DNA of 64,000 nt from Pteria penguin (GCA_035048485.1 CM068581.1:12420864-12484863), one strand, 5' to 3'. Shown: positions 1-12,664, counted from the first letter of the stretch. A program made the numbers and translations. The notes: generated from the sequence alone by a model not told the origin.

Positions 1-107
1 CCAGCTGGGCATATATACTGGTAGACAATATGCAAGACTACATGGGTACATTTATTGGTAGACAATATATAAGGTTATCTGGGTACATTTATTGGTAGAC
101 AGTGCAT
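1..107. repeat. Edge of a ~37-bp tandem repeat
   Basis: The word GGTAGACA recurs at about 20, 57 and 94, with shared 'GGGTACATTTATT' spacers. This gives a period near 37 bp. The array is cut by the start of the window, so its true length is unknown. Confidence 0.6.
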
Positions 108-499
108 AAGGTTACCTTGAAATATATATATTACTTCCTACTCAATATTTTGTGTATACAATGTTATTCCAACTGCTACACTTACTCTATCAAGTATGAA
201 TTTTTATCAAATAATGAAAATAACTGGGTTCGAAATAAGCAATCATCCGGTCATCAAAAACTACATCACATCTTTCTGGGCAACCTAAAGTTTCAGTAAA
301 TATAATGGAGGTCGTCTAACTTTTCTTTAAATCTGCTAATTTGACAACCCAAAATTTTTGCCAATTTCATGCCCTGTGGTAAGATAAAAAAAATTTGTTG
401 TTGGGAACATTTGTTTAAGTTTGAACATGTATTTTTTGTGGAAAGTGTCATGATATTCTCCAGACAGATGCATTAAATTTAAATAGAAGTAAAAAATGG

Positions 500-770
500 T
501 ATCATTGAAACCTGTCATTTTTAAAAAAAATTTTAAATTCAAGGGCAATAACTCTGTCAAATATGACCAGACCACACTCACATTCGAAGCTGACCTGCAT
601 CTTTCCTTGATACATCTGTATACCCAATATCACTTTAATCCAACACACTTTCAAAGAGAAAATGAGCGGACACTGAATGGTGACGGAATGACAAAATGAC
701 AGAATGATGGAATGACGGAATAGGGTAACATTATATGCCCCTGGCCATTTCATGACGGGGGCAAAAAAGG
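500..770. repeat. Fragment of a core-repeat mobile element
   Basis: It contains 'GGGCAATAACTCTG', which is shared with the array near 5630-5770. It is followed by a short GACGGAATGA-type repeat at about 680-720 and a 'TGCCCCTGGCC...GGGGGCA' end near 735-765. There is only one core unit, so this is probably a decayed copy. Confidence 0.4.
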
Positions 771-1204
771 CTAAGTCAGTAATTTTTTCTATGACTGATT
801 GAGTGCTGCATGCACTTAAAAAAATTGCTTTGGTGTAAAATGAAATAAAAAAATTTTGCCTCCAGCAAGGTTTGAACTGCCAACTTTGCCTACCAAGTTT
901 CATCCATATCAATCAGTTAGTTCTGAAGGAAAAGTCCATGAAAGCTTATATATTGTTAAAGACTAAAAGTATATACAGCCCCCTTTTAATCTTAAAAGAA
1001 TTGTAAAAATCCCCAGAAATTACTATTGTATTCCATATCTTCCCAATTGCATTTCTTACAATAAAATCAGTTAGAATACACAAAATCAAAGTATTATAAG
1101 GAGAAAATCAAGGAAACTACCTGCAAATAGACAATAACAATGAAGTCAAAACAAAGAAAGTTGCATCAAAGATGCAACATGCCAAGCTGCAAAACATTTC
1201 ATAT

Positions 1205-1645
1205 CTTAGATTTTATACATTTTTTCACTATGACCTTGACCTTTGATCTTGTGATCATGAGATCACTAGGGCACATCCTCAGCTCATGAGGAGTGTATGT
1301 GTGTGAAATTTCATAACAATAGTTGAAGAAAATACAGTTATAGCCCAGAAACCATATTCATTTATTAAGTCCTTATGACCTTGACCTTTAACCTTTTGAT
1401 CCTGAAATCAATAGGGCACATCCATGATTCATGGAGTATGTGTGTGAGATTTCATAACAATAGGTGGAATGTATGTACAGTTATAGCCCAGAAAGCATTT
1501 TCACTTATCAAAGCGCCCTATCACCTAGACTTTTGTCCTTTTGAATCATTTTATCTCGAAATCAAAATCAGTTCATGGAAAGTACATGTATTTGTGTTAA
1601 GTTTCATTGTTATTACTAAATAGTTGAAAAAAGTCTGGAAACTAA
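1205..1645 (+). repeat. Core-repeat array, ~145-bp period
   Basis: Two well-matched units and a third diverged one are visible. 'TATGACCTTGACCTTT' occurs at 1229 and 1374, and 'ACAGTTATAGCCCAGAAA' near 1333 and 1479. The array belongs to the widespread 'ACCTTGACC' class seen throughout this window and has the exact word TGACCTTGA at 1231 and 1376. It is probably part of a non-autonomous mobile element whose ends I cannot define. Confidence 0.65.
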
Positions 1646-2792
1646 TTCATGCTTGCCGCCCACCACCCACTCAAAATCAAATTAAGAGCCAAAGTTTTGC
1701 AACTTGGCTAAAAACATCAAAAATTTGATTTCGGAATGGAGCTAAGAACAACAACACTTCTTCAGACACATTTCTATATCACTCTGATACATGCAGTTTG
1801 AAGATCTATGCAGCTGATCCAAAGAAGAAGCTTGTAAAAGAAGGATACCCACTGGACCTTATGTCGTCCCGCCCTGGATCCACACCTTCACAGATCTCGC
1901 CAAAAACAACAACACATGAGGGACCTTTAGTACTTCATCCCTGCCAAGTCTTAGGCCATATATGTGATTAAAATCCCTCCAGCATTTCTAATGAGGAAGA
2001 CCAAAGTATGAAAAGTTTATGGATGACAGATGGATTAGGCAGAATAACAGACAACAGACGAATCACTATGACAATAGCTCACTTAAGCCAAAGGCTAAAA
2101 TGAGCTAAAAAACACTGCCATATCATAATATGTTTTATCATAAAGAAAACATACTTACAATCTGACAATATTTTCTCTGTCTGCCATCATTTCATCTTTC
2201 TAAAATAAATGATATTACAGGTATTAGATAAGTATGTAATTGCTGTTAAATGCAATGCTGGCAATTTACTGACGATCATTGATGGGAAGCTAATTCAAGG
2301 ATTATATCTAATTGTCTCCTACATTGCCTAAAAGTAAGTTTTCTTTGCAGATACAATGTGTATTGAAAGAATATTAAAGCAATCCTTATAATTCAATCTA
2401 CACCAAAACTCAGCTTTCATCTAGGATTAACTGTGCAAAACACCATTTAAAAAGTGTTTTATGTCAAATTCTCAAGCTCATAAGTGCATGAATTCATCAG
2501 TTGTTGACCCTCTGACTTTATCACAATGTATGCTACATGTACTATTCACTTCAAAACAAAACATTTGTCCTAGAGGAAAATAAGAATGGACTGACGAACA
2601 TTCTTGAGTGCATTAACAATCATCAAAGGAGACCAGACAACAAGCTTAGTGAGTGTATTAGACATCAATAGAAACAATAGTCTGCAAAACACTCATTTAT
2701 ATTTCTTTGCAATGTGTGCTTGTTGAGTGTCAATAAGCACTTTCGTCTACATTTTTCTGATTAATGCTACACTAAGATAAATTATTGCAAAT

Positions 2793-2927
<135 letters not shown>

Positions 2928-3298
2928 AGCACAAGTAGGAAATAAAACAACAACGTTCACTATTCAAAAATGTCGGATCAACCGAGGGTCAATGCAAGTC
3001 GCTAAAGAATAAAAGAGGTCAAATATAAAAGTACAAGAAAGCGACAAATGACACTACAATAAAAATATTATGGTCAAATTTTCGAGTCGATCTGCCCCTT
3101 CCTCAGGACAAAACAATATAAAAAACTACATGAATAGAAATGTGAGAAAAGAAAGCTATAAACAAAGCACTAGTCTAATTATGCAGTGATATCCGGCGTC
3201 AGCTACATTTTGCTTGTTTGTAGTTCGCTGCCAGGTTGACATTATTCTACTTGATGTCTTCACAGTTTGAAAAAGTACCATACAAAAGCTACAACAGT

Positions 3299-3412
3299 AT
3301 GATTGGTTGATTAGTGTTTTACGTTGCTTTCAACATTATTTCAGTTATATCGTGACATGGAAGCAGGAGATTACCAACTTCTTGACAAACAGGGAATCAA
3401 ATACAACAGTAT
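3299..3412 (-). mobile_element. SINE fragment, (AACC)-tailed family
   Basis: Read on the minus strand, this matches the 3' half of the copy at 13330-13456: the shared stretch includes 'TCCATGTC.CGATATAACTGAAAT' and the adjoining AACC-type tail. The 5' tRNA-like head is not visible, so the copy is truncated. Confidence 0.6.
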
Positions 3413-3489
3413 AAGGCAACAACCTGCTGTGGCTTAGGGACTTCCAATCTGATTAAAACCAGACATATTTGCTCCTCATTTTTTAATTC

Positions 3490-3588
3490 TTTTGACAAAC
3501 AATACAAGCATTCTGAAAGTATTGCTTAGGCAATACTAAGTCCCCTACCGGCAAATGGAAAACTAAGACCCCCAAAACACACACACAC

Positions 3589-3626
<38 letters not shown>

Positions 3627-3905
3627 CATACTGTCTTTCAGGCTGCCAGCAAGTTAAGTATTTGATCACAACCTTTAAAGAAATTTTCCAATTCCGAGGG
3701 CGGTAATTCCGTCAAAAATCAGTGGAACGTAACTTAACTTGAACTTGATCTGTAACTCATGGTGGCATACTCACACACCAAAAATTGGATGAGTATCTAC
3801 AAGCATTTAGAAAAAAAGTCCGGAAAATGTGAGTGTGACTGATGGACAGACGGACGGAGTGCAAACCTGTAGTCCCCTTCGGCGATGCGGGTAGGAGACT
3901 ATAGG
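3490..3905 (-). mobile_element. Pearl-like (Helitron-like) element, single-core copy
   Basis: On the minus strand this is the same element as 30691-31911. It has the 5' motif TAGTC.CCTACC.GCATCGCCGAAGG, one ~160-bp core unit (about 3665-3825) and a microsatellite, which on + is (CA)n. It ends with the subterminal GCCGGTAGGGGACT and the 8-bp-stem hairpin AGTATTGC/GCAATACT, followed by AGAATGCTTG. It has only one core unit where the intronic copy has six. Confidence 0.7.
3576..3625. repeat. (CA)n microsatellite
   Basis: A near-pure CA run inside the pearl-like element, at the position where the other copy has (TG)n. It is therefore an integral part of the element. Confidence 0.9.
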
Positions 3906-3984
3906 AATCAGGAAACAAGTATGTCTGGTTTTAATAAAATTGAGGGATCTTCTTGAACTACAGACAAGTCCTTTTAAATGGTCA

Positions 3985-4870
3985 GACTTCATATCAAACC
4001 CAGATGTCCTATCAGAAGTGTCACAGGGTACAGTACTGGCCTACTACTCTTCTAATTTATCAATGACCTGCAAATAATTACCAAGTTAGAATCCACATCA
4101 TTTATAGATTATTTTCCTCTGTACTCTACAATCAACAGCACAGAGGATAGCACCAGTTTGCTGCAAGATGTTGCAGCACTTGGTAAGTGAGAAGTAAGCT
4201 ACACGCTCGCCAGCTTGAGGTCAACCCAAACAAGTACCTACATGGAAGTAATGATGATCAGCAACAGAATAAAATGTAAAAAACATATTAATGCCGTCAC
4301 AGTAAAAGCAAAAAGGACTCTTGGCTTCCTCAAGCAAAATCTCAGAGTGTGTATAACATCAGCACATGCCAGAGCATACAAAACCATTGTAAATGAATGA
4401 CCAACCATGGAGTATGCTGCTTCAATATGGGACCCTCAAACCACCAGACAGATAAACCTGATACAATGTACATGTAGAAAAAATCAAGTGGTGAGCAGCA
4501 CTGTTCACCACAAGAAACTACTAGGATAAAACAATGGGCAGTGTTACCAACATGGTCAACTCACTAGGATGGTAACCATTACAGATACACATGAAAGAAG
4601 AGGAAATTTGCCTTCTGTTACTATTCTTAAAAAATTCAGCACAACCTATAGTGGTCATTCCAGTGGAGGCTCAAGCAACACCTCATCCAATCAGGTTTCA
4701 GCATATCATCTGTATTTCATCAACAAGAACAGATGTCTACCAGTTCTCCTTCTCCATCAGCAGTGACATGTTCCTTTACAGCACTGGGCAGCTGCAGTCT
4801 AACATCAGTCAATTTCAATACATGTATAGGGTGAGAAGCAAGGATTTCATTTACCTTTTAAATGTAAATA
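3985..4870 (+). pseudogene. LINE (non-LTR retrotransposon) reverse-transcriptase relic
   Basis: Conceptual translation across frames gives decayed but recognisable reverse-transcriptase features. First comes an SQGTVL stretch near 4017 (canonical S.VPQGTVLGP), then a FINDLQ-like stretch, then SFIDYFPLY in place of the [F/Y]ADD catalytic box near 4100. The post-RT 'HINAVTVKAKRTLGFLKQNL' segment lies at about 4280-4345, and 'MEYAASIWDP' near 4410. The C-terminal end is a 'RTDVYQFSF' stretch near 4728. This order matches the 3' half of ORF2 in Jockey/CR1-type LINEs. Several frameshifts and stops and the loss of the catalytic Asp pair mean it is dead. The 5' half is missing. Confidence 0.7.
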
Positions 4871-5330
4871 TAGCCCTTTAAGGCTTATCTTGACTGCCAC
4901 ATAAAGTATTTGGGGTTTTCCTCAATCCTTTTGAAGTTAGGCTTGGGCCTTTTTCATTGGTAATTTAAGGATCATTTTGTCCAAAAAATTGGGATTTTTT
5001 TTTTAGTATTCATAAATAACACAAGTACATTCATTAATTTTTTTTAAAATTTTCATTTGATATTATGCAAAATCTTCTTTAAATATCTTATTAGATTATT
5101 TGTACTTAAGATCATTCTATTGTCTCCTTATTACCACAGAATGTAACTCTCTGTGCCCACAGGAAAGTGGAAATTTTTAATGAACAAAATGAAAAAAGTG
5201 GTTTTTTTTTAGATTGGGAATCCAGGGCCAAAATTCCTACAACAGGGTGGGAAATCGTTGATTTATAGTGCTATAAAATAAACTACTTCTGAGTTTGATT
5301 TCAGTTCAAAATTCTTTAAATACTATTATA

Positions 5331-5400
5331 AACAAGCATTCTAAGAGTATTGCTAAAACAATACAAGTCCCCTGATGGTCCCAGCAAATCCATAAGGGGT
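5331..5400 (-). mobile_element. Pearl-like element 3' end fragment
   Basis: On the minus strand this is GGGGACTTGTATTG then TTTTAGCAATAC, then AGAATGCTTGTT ending at 5331. It is the same hairpin and terminus as at 31865-31911, with some mismatches in the stem. The rest of the element is not clearly preserved. Confidence 0.55.
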
Positions 5401-5599
5401 TTAAAAGCAGGTCAGTGGCAGCCAAATGGTTTTTGTTTTGATGTTTGTAATTTTGCTAGACCTTTGTGGTCAATGTCATACCGTTAAGTCAGATAGATGT
5501 CTTTCTTTTTTTTTTTCTCGATGGAAAAGCTTCTTCTAGCTTCCATCACAAAACGAGAGAGAGAGGGTCAAAGCATTCTACATCAAACAACCTTCAAAT

Positions 5600-5960
5600 G
5601 TACTGTAATGTAGTGTTACAATGATTTTGAACAAAGGACAATAACTCTTGATAAAAGTAGGTCATCCATGACCAAAGTCAAACTTGATCCCAAATTTCAG
5701 CTTGATATTTGTAAGCATGCCTGCATGGCAAAGAAAAGTGTGGAATACTGATTTTGAACAAAGGGCAATAACTCTGGAAAAAATATGTCAACCGTGATCA
5801 AAGTTGAACTTGATCTGTAACTTGTCATTGGGAAGCTTGCTACCATGTTTCTGCTTGATATCTGTAAGCATGATCAAGAAAAGTCTGGAAAACCAGTGTG
5901 ACAGACAGACGGACAGACAAACAAATGTACAGACAGAATGGAAACCAAGATTCCCCTCTG
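5600..5960 (+). repeat. Core-repeat array, ~127-bp period
   Basis: 'TTGAACAAAGG.CAATAACTCT' occurs near 5628 and 5755. Both copies are followed by a TCA.CCATGACCAAAGTCAAACTTGATC-like stretch. It ends with a GACAGACAGACGGACAGAC run (about 5897-5920), typical of the outer ends of these elements. Confidence 0.6.
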
Positions 5961-7356
5961 GTTTCATCAGTTGGGGACTGAAAACACATGACTTTTTAAA
6001 GAACAGGCATTAACAATTCAGGTATTGAATTTTAATCATTACGAAGCGTAAGTCTCAGATAAAAATTAATGTCATGGGATTTTCGCACTAATTTTTAATT
6101 TATAAAGGAAACAATAGGTGGAAAAGTTGTCTATGGTTATTTTGTTAAAATGTATCTGTATGTTTTACACATTTTCTATACTTCTACAGAGTCAAAACTG
6201 TATTACAACAAAATGTTTAAATTATATGTAAGTGTCAGTTTTGCAGCAGAAGAAATGACAGCTTTTATGTGATATAAAACAAACATAAATTTCAGAGAAA
6301 AAATTATGGCATGGGATTTTTTTCAATGAAATTTTAAAGTTGTATACCCTACAATTCAGCATAATTTCAAAAATTAGGGCATGTAAAACAAAAACTGTAT
6401 TTTTCTCATATGGCTGAAGTTATTAACTTTGCATAAATAACATTTTTTGTTGCTTTAAACCCTCAGATATAATCAAAATAAAAAGAAAGTACTTAGTAAA
6501 TAAAGAGGGTTTTCCATAATTACAACTATAACCTGACTTCGCCTATGCACAGCTAATTTAATCAAAACAAATACGTTGAATTAGGTAGACTCCAAAAGAA
6601 AACAATTTCAGGAAATACTAACTTTAGCAGACTTGAATGCCGACTTTTTACAGTATTTGTCAAGATTATTTACCTCGCCCTCCACAATGCGGCTACTGAA
6701 TTAGATCACATGATAAGTTGGTAGTAAACATTCTATTTACAAACATTGCATTTTAGATAGTCATATCTCACTTAATACAACAAATTTGATCACAACATTT
6801 TTCTAAATATGTTTTAGGCTTAGTATATATAATAAAAGCAATTTAAAATAAATTTACCGAAAATATGCACTATACTAGCAAACATAAGGTATACAGCTTT
6901 AATTCATAAAGGAAACAACAGAGGGGAAAAGTTGTACATTGTCATTCTGTTAAACTGAATATGATAATGAATGTTACACAAATTTTCTAAACCTGCACAG
7001 AATTAAAGTTGTGTTTCAACAAATGTTTCATCTTCATGAGTCAAGGGAATCTGTTACATAAACTTCTCTCTCCCCTTAGCTAATTGCTTTCAAAGGTCAC
7101 GGGTTTTGATGGTGCCACCTAGCGAAAAGTATTCAATATACTACTAACCAACTGACCAATGAGATTAAGCCTGACTTAGCGAACTTGGTTATGAAGAAAA
7201 ACAATAATGGCAACACTCGTTTGCTCTATGTGTATTGTAAAATTTCTGAAATGTTTTCTATAGACAGCTTTGAAAATTTTAAAAGCAAAGGCGCTCAGGC
7301 TTTCACTAAGAGGAAAGACACTTTCATTCTGTCGATCACACGCACTGGATCTATAA

Positions 7357-7470
7357 TTTCGTACCCAGGAGAATTCGTACCCAAGAGAATTTGTACCCAA
7401 AATGAATGGGTATGAATTCTCTGGTTAATTCGTACCCTGGGTACGAAGTCTCGAGAGAATTCGTACCCTA
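7357..7470. repeat. Cluster of direct and inverted GAATTCGTACCC motifs
   Basis: AGAATTCGTACCC-like words occur in direct orientation near 7371, 7386, 7425 and 7455. Inverted versions (GGGTATGAATTCTC near 7408, GGGTACGAA near 7439) lie between them. The cluster could fold into hairpins. I do not recognise the family. Confidence 0.6.
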
Positions 7471-8678
7471 CATATAATTTAGAAATATGTATTGTACGTA
7501 AGCTCTGTATCCAGTATCCTTGGTATAATTGCATACTTGACATTTTCCATTTTTAATAAAAGTTTGGTTATATTTCCAGTATATATACACACATGTTGCA
7601 ATATACTGTTAGTCTCACTATCCGTGGAATTTCAACACACTAAATAATCTGCTAATTGTTTGTTAAGCACGTAAGACATCATGATGATTACTGAACTTAG
7701 CTTTGAAATGTATTTAATTATGACAATTAGATTGGAACAGGGCGTCACTTTTCAAACGAGATAAACAAAATACAAATGTATACTTCCACGTTAATTTATT
7801 CATATTAATCTTGGCAGCACTTTATATACACTGTGAGACAGAGTTACAGACAAACAAACAGTCAAGTCAAGTACGTGTAATATTTATTTAGAAGTTTTTA
7901 ACCGACTATGACATATACTGAGAACATGAAAGACACAATACATCACTGTACAGACATGAATTAAGGTAAGACATCAGCACAGAAATATATACACTTAAAT
8001 TAACATCATCACAGCATGCATAATACATCACAATATAGCTCAAATTAAAGCAATAAGTAGGTAGAAAATTCTAAAAGCCTTGTTAAAAAGGACCCAAGAC
8101 ACCCCGCCCCTGACAGTAATAAATCAAAGGACCTGCAGGTCCTGAAAGACACTCTTACTCACATCTATATGTATCACACTTAAAGGACACCCCATCCTCA
8201 TTTTGTATGAAGTTGATTTAAATGAGTTTTGAGATGATTTTGGTATCTGGACAGCTTTCTTTCGCATACTTGTAAGCTTTTTCTGTAAGGGGCAGGAGGT
8301 CAGCTTCCTTTCACAATGATAAAAGTATAAAAAACGTAAAATAATGACTGAAAACTTAAAACTCCATTGGGTAAAATAATAAAATCATCTAAATACATGA
8401 CGTCCGATTTCACAACTTTTCGTAGTTGGTATTCATTATAACTATATCACTGAACTGAGTTGATTTATAATTATTGTCATATTCATGTACATTCAAGTAC
8501 ACTACCTTGCTTTTCTTAATATTTTGTCAAACACAAGCCAACTTTTCTCAATTAATCAGATACTTGTACTTGTACATATTGGTTCAACCATAAATCCTTA
8601 AGCTAATACTTGATAATAAATATTTCACATCACAAACCCATTCTGGTTCAATGACTTATGCCACATCTTTACTTACGT

Positions 8679-8814
8679 ATATTACATCATGTTTAGCCTG
8701 AAATGCAGGCTTGTCGTTCCGTATATCACATCATATTTGGCCTGAAATGCAGGCTTAACGTTCCGTCCATTATATCATGTTCGGTCTGAAATGCAAGCTT
8801 GTTGTTCCCTGCAT
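8679..8814. repeat. 44-bp tandem repeat, 3 copies
   Basis: CCTGAAATGCAGGCTT (third copy TCTGAAATGCAAGCTT) starts near 8697, 8741 and 8785, each preceded by 'ATATCACATCAT.TT'. Each unit contains the short inverted repeat TGCAGGC/GCCTG.. Confidence 0.75.
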
Positions 8815-9014
8815 CAAATTTCAGTCAGAATTAAAATTTCATGGGCAAATCTTTGTAAGTTGCAGTAAGATGCTAGGTTTCCTGCTGCTTTTGCTTTTGT
8901 TCTATTGTGATGTCAGTTGTTGCATGGACGCATGGATGAGTTTTGCCCATGACCAGTAGCTTACATGTACTTGGGTTTGATTGCTTTATTATTTTGTCAT
9001 TTTACATTGTCTGT

Positions 9015-9170
9015 TTAATTCCCCTGCCAGTGAAATTGGAGGGGACTATAGTGTTGTACATTGTCCATCCGTCCGTCAGTCTGTTCATCCATCTGTCCGG
9101 ATGGTTTCCAGACAATAACTCCAGTGAGGAATAGCCAATTTGCTTCAAACTTCATACAATGTTAGCTTAT
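9015..9170 (+). mobile_element. 5' end fragment of a core-repeat element
   Basis: 'GAGGGGACTATAGTG...CCATCCGTCCGTCAGTCTG' resembles the 5' end of the pearl-like element at 30691-30760 (AGGGCACTATAGG... CGTCTGTCCGTCAGTCC). The match then fades into diverged sequence. Confidence 0.4.
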
Positions 9171-9502
9171 ATAAGGGTCACTGTTACTAGAAATATAGAC
9201 ATCAGCATAGTTCAGTTGTAGACTTATTGCTGAAAATAGTGATTCATCACCGTTTACGTTTCAGTTTCCAGATGATGACTATAGATACTGATGCCAGATA
9301 TGAATAAAACGATGCTGTATTTTGCTGTCAGTTTCACTAGAACTTGATATAAACTTCACAGAATTCATTGTTATTTCTTATTAAATCATGCAAAAGTTAC
9401 CAATTTCACATAACTGTTTCATGTTGCTAATAAGGTATTAGTCACTTCGAAGGTACAGGGGACAAATGTTGCATGCAACACTGACTGTAAGCTTGTTTAT
9501 TA

Positions 9503-9562
9503 TATATATATATATATATATTGTTATTAATATACATTTCCTTTTTTTTTTTTTTTTTTTTT
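9503..9562. repeat. (AT)n and poly-T tracts
   Basis: About 20 bp of AT dinucleotide (from 9503) and about 20 consecutive T (9543-9562). These are simple low-complexity tracts. Confidence 0.85.
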
Positions 9563-9985
9563 GCTTTATTTCTATAACTTGCAAATTAATTTGAGGATTT
9601 CATAACGACATGTGAGAGCTTATTTTTATTTAAAGATTGTATTCTGTTATCCGTATTTCCTGATTCGATCTGTATATCTTCTTTATCTCGCTTTCTATAT
9701 GCTTTTCATTTTTGCATATATCTTGTATATATCTTTATGTCATTCTTCATTTAGGTTTTATTTCTTAAAAATCTTTAGCTATTTGGTTGAAGCTAATTCA
9801 TGTTATTTACAATGTATTTGATTATATACCCATAGCATTCTACATTTCGTTCTTAGTTTCTTTATAATTATCACCGTTTTATGTATGTAATATTTTGATG
9901 AACATACGTAAATATTGTCATACGTTTAATCCTATTTTTATTCAGTTCTGTCTTTCATTCATTTATTAATTATAAAATTATAATA

Positions 9986-10408
9986 CAGTGGGGTGCAGTC
10001 CTAACATAACATTATGTTAACGTCGTGTTAACGTGAAGTTTGCTTTCCTCGTGCACTCAGGACTGCTGGGCACACGCGTTTGCGTTAACGCAGATTACCA
10101 CGTGAACTTAATTTCGAGACCGCGTGAACGCGCTTGACTGCCGCGTTAACGCGCTTGACTGCCGCGTGAATGTGCTTGACAGCCTCGTTCGCTTGCTTAC
10201 AGCTTAAAACTTGTATTAACATGTTCATACAGAAGGATTTGAAGGAGAATCGATATATACATTGTATATTTAAATTTAAAAACATATTAATGGGTAAGTA
10301 AAATATTTAGAATTAAATAAAACCCTTCCGAGTTGAGGGATGAATTTCAGAAATATTGAACGCAATTTCCGAACATTGACTTTAATGAAATTTATTCTTA
10401 TTTTAGGA

Positions 10409-10450
<42 letters not shown>

Positions 10451-11022
10451 AATGATAATTATTATATTCATATATTATAGAAGATAGCTTAATTAAAAAT
10501 AATAATAATAAATACATAAATAAGAAATACAATAATAAACTAGTTATAAATGAATAAACAAATAAGAAATATATACATAAATAAACTAATGAAAAATAAA
10601 TAAATAAATGAAATTAGAAAGTAATCATGCTAGTATAAACTGACGAAGTATTTTCATAAATACCTTATTGCATGTCTACGCGATAATTTCCTTTGTAATA
10701 TTACATATGAAATCCTTAATGCAGGGTGTCATTTTAACATTTCATTTAATACAAGTTTTTATGGCGACTTTTGCGGTAATTTAATTAGATCCGTTTTATT
10801 TTCTCCATTCGTACTGCATAGAGAATTACAAATATAGACATGTGAACGTGCGACTGGACCCAGCGCACGCAGGAATAAATCACGTTAACGCGAATTCCCT
10901 ACCGCGTTAACGCAAGGAGCGCACGCACGTCCGGTCGAGCAGTCCTAGCACGTGTGCTAGAGCAGTCCTCGCGACCGCTTTTCGCGTTAACGTGTATGTT
11001 ATGTTAGGACTGCACCCATCTG
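9986..11022. mobile_element. hAT-like non-autonomous TIR element, ~1.04 kb
   Basis: The ends are inverted copies of GGGTGCAGTCCTAACATAAC (left from about 9991, right ending about 11017). They may extend to CAGTG/CAGAT at the very tips (9986, 11022). The CAGTG-type tip recalls hAT elements, but I cannot see a clear 8-bp target duplication in the AT-rich flanks. Both ends carry CpG-rich subterminal blocks with repeated GTTAAC palindromes, mostly CGTTAACG: 10016, 10027, 10084 and 10145 on the left, 10884, 10906 and 10986 on the right. The middle is AT-rich with (AAT)n. There is no transposase ORF, so it would depend on a helper element. Confidence 0.7.
10411..10448. repeat. (AAT)n microsatellite
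   Basis: About 12 ATA/AAT trinucleotides inside the hAT-like element. Confidence 0.9.
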
Positions 11023-11699
11023 TATTTATATAATCTAAATTATCTTCTTTCCAATATTTTACTCTTAATTCCTTTATTAAGTAAAACGTTCGCGTTAAAT
11101 TAATTGTAAATTTTATATTTCTTAATTTTTCTTCATTTCATTTTTGTATTTTCATTTTTCTTTTTTTACCCCCTTTTTTTACAGTTGTATTTTAGGCTGT
11201 TATAAAGGTGACCTGCACGTGACGAGCTGGTAACATTAAGAAAAAATAAGTTGTAGCATTAAATGGCCGAAAATGACCTTTTTTGGTAAAAATTTTACAT
11301 CCAAACCACCGCAACCCTTCCCCCCCCTAGATCTGCCAATGCTCTGATTCATAAAATATTATTGTCAAATCGTCTAAGATTTTACAATTCATCGTGTATT
11401 GGGTATAAGTATATATAACCACACTACAGTACAGATCCCGATCCAATATCACGGCGCTCTGTAGTTGGAATTTACTGGGGAAACTTTGTGAGCCTATAAA
11501 ATTAAAACTACTCAATATATTTGGATGAAACTTGGATATGTATTAGATATTATCATAATCTATCTCCGGATGCCCTTTCCAACCCCTCATCCCCTGTACT
11601 TTTTTTCCGGACTTCTCCGGACTTCATTTAGTAGCACCCATAACCGATATAATTGTGAAAATTTAGTGCCTCTTGTTATTTGAATTTGTTGAGGTTTTG

Positions 11700-11746
11700 G
11701 GTGGTTTGTTTGTTTGTTTGTTTGTTTTTTTTTTGGGGGGGGGGGT
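11700..11746. repeat. (GTTT)n - poly-T - poly-G tract
   Basis: GTTT repeats, then about 9 T, then about 11 G. It is one of several T-run/G-run junctions in the window; the others are at 14301-14372 and 14823-14941. Confidence 0.9.
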
Positions 11747-12664
11747 ATTTTTGTAAATGTATATCGACTACTAGTACTATCACTATCAGTTTTGGTTGGA
11801 GATGTCTCTGAACTGAAGTATTTTACCTGAATTCTTTCTTGCTGGCGCGCAAAGGCCTCTTTTAATCTTGGATTCCCCACATTTAATTCATATCTCAATG
11901 TCGTTGACATACTCATTTTCTTAAATATGTTGTGAATCTTAACTTTTCTTCTAAAATCGTTGCTATTGACACTTCACACAGTTATATTATTACGTTTTTG
12001 CAAATAGTTCTAGGATAACCTCAAATGTTCTCTATCAATTATTCATTTACTTTATCAATACATTTACGAATATATTCATTTTTGTTTTCCTTTTTAAATT
12101 CAATATTTTGGCCAATAGTTATCCCATAAAAGTAAAATAAGTAATAGAAATGTTCGCCGGAAGTCGTATCAAGGATAAACACCAGGCACTATTCTAAGTT
12201 GACCCCGTAAAATCTCGGGATCAGTTCGCTCCGAAGTGGAACCAAACCGGGCAACAGTGGCAGATTCAGCGGATCTGAAAATTTATGAATCATTGATTGA
12301 TACATTTCAAACAGTTATAAATACCGTTACGATGAAGTTTCAGTTTGAGTACAGAGAGAAAATCTTGGGATATCATTTTATCCACTGAAGTGAACATGTC
12401 AGTGTACAATTTTTTTTTTTGAGAAACCTAGGCTTCTGGCTCTGCTGACATGCAATCATCTCATCCGAAAGAAAAGACACCGATGGAATTCGAACCTAGG
12501 AAATTACAAAGCAACGTCCCTATTTAGCTACGCTAATTTTGATATATTATTATTGTGCTCTAAGTACTAAAAAAACAAAAACAAAAACACCCCCCCTCCC
12601 CAAAAGAACCCCATAAAAACCCAATATAATAATGACATTTAAGAATTTTAGGGGAAGGTTTGTG

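Larger units (their letters stand above)
3445..3942. mobile_element. TIR element (MULE-like) hosting a nested pearl-like element
   Basis: The left end reads CAATCTGATTAAAACCAGAC from 3445. The right end, 3920-3942, is its inverted complement (TCTGGTTTTAAT.AAATTG). The same TIR occurs in the compact element at 14646-14752, which has a perfect 9-bp target duplication. Flanks here (AGGGACTTC on the left, AGGGATCTT on the right) could be a decayed 9-bp duplication. The interior is mostly the pearl-like sequence at about 3490-3905. A 9-bp duplication suggests Mutator-like mobilisation; this is inference. Confidence 0.55.
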
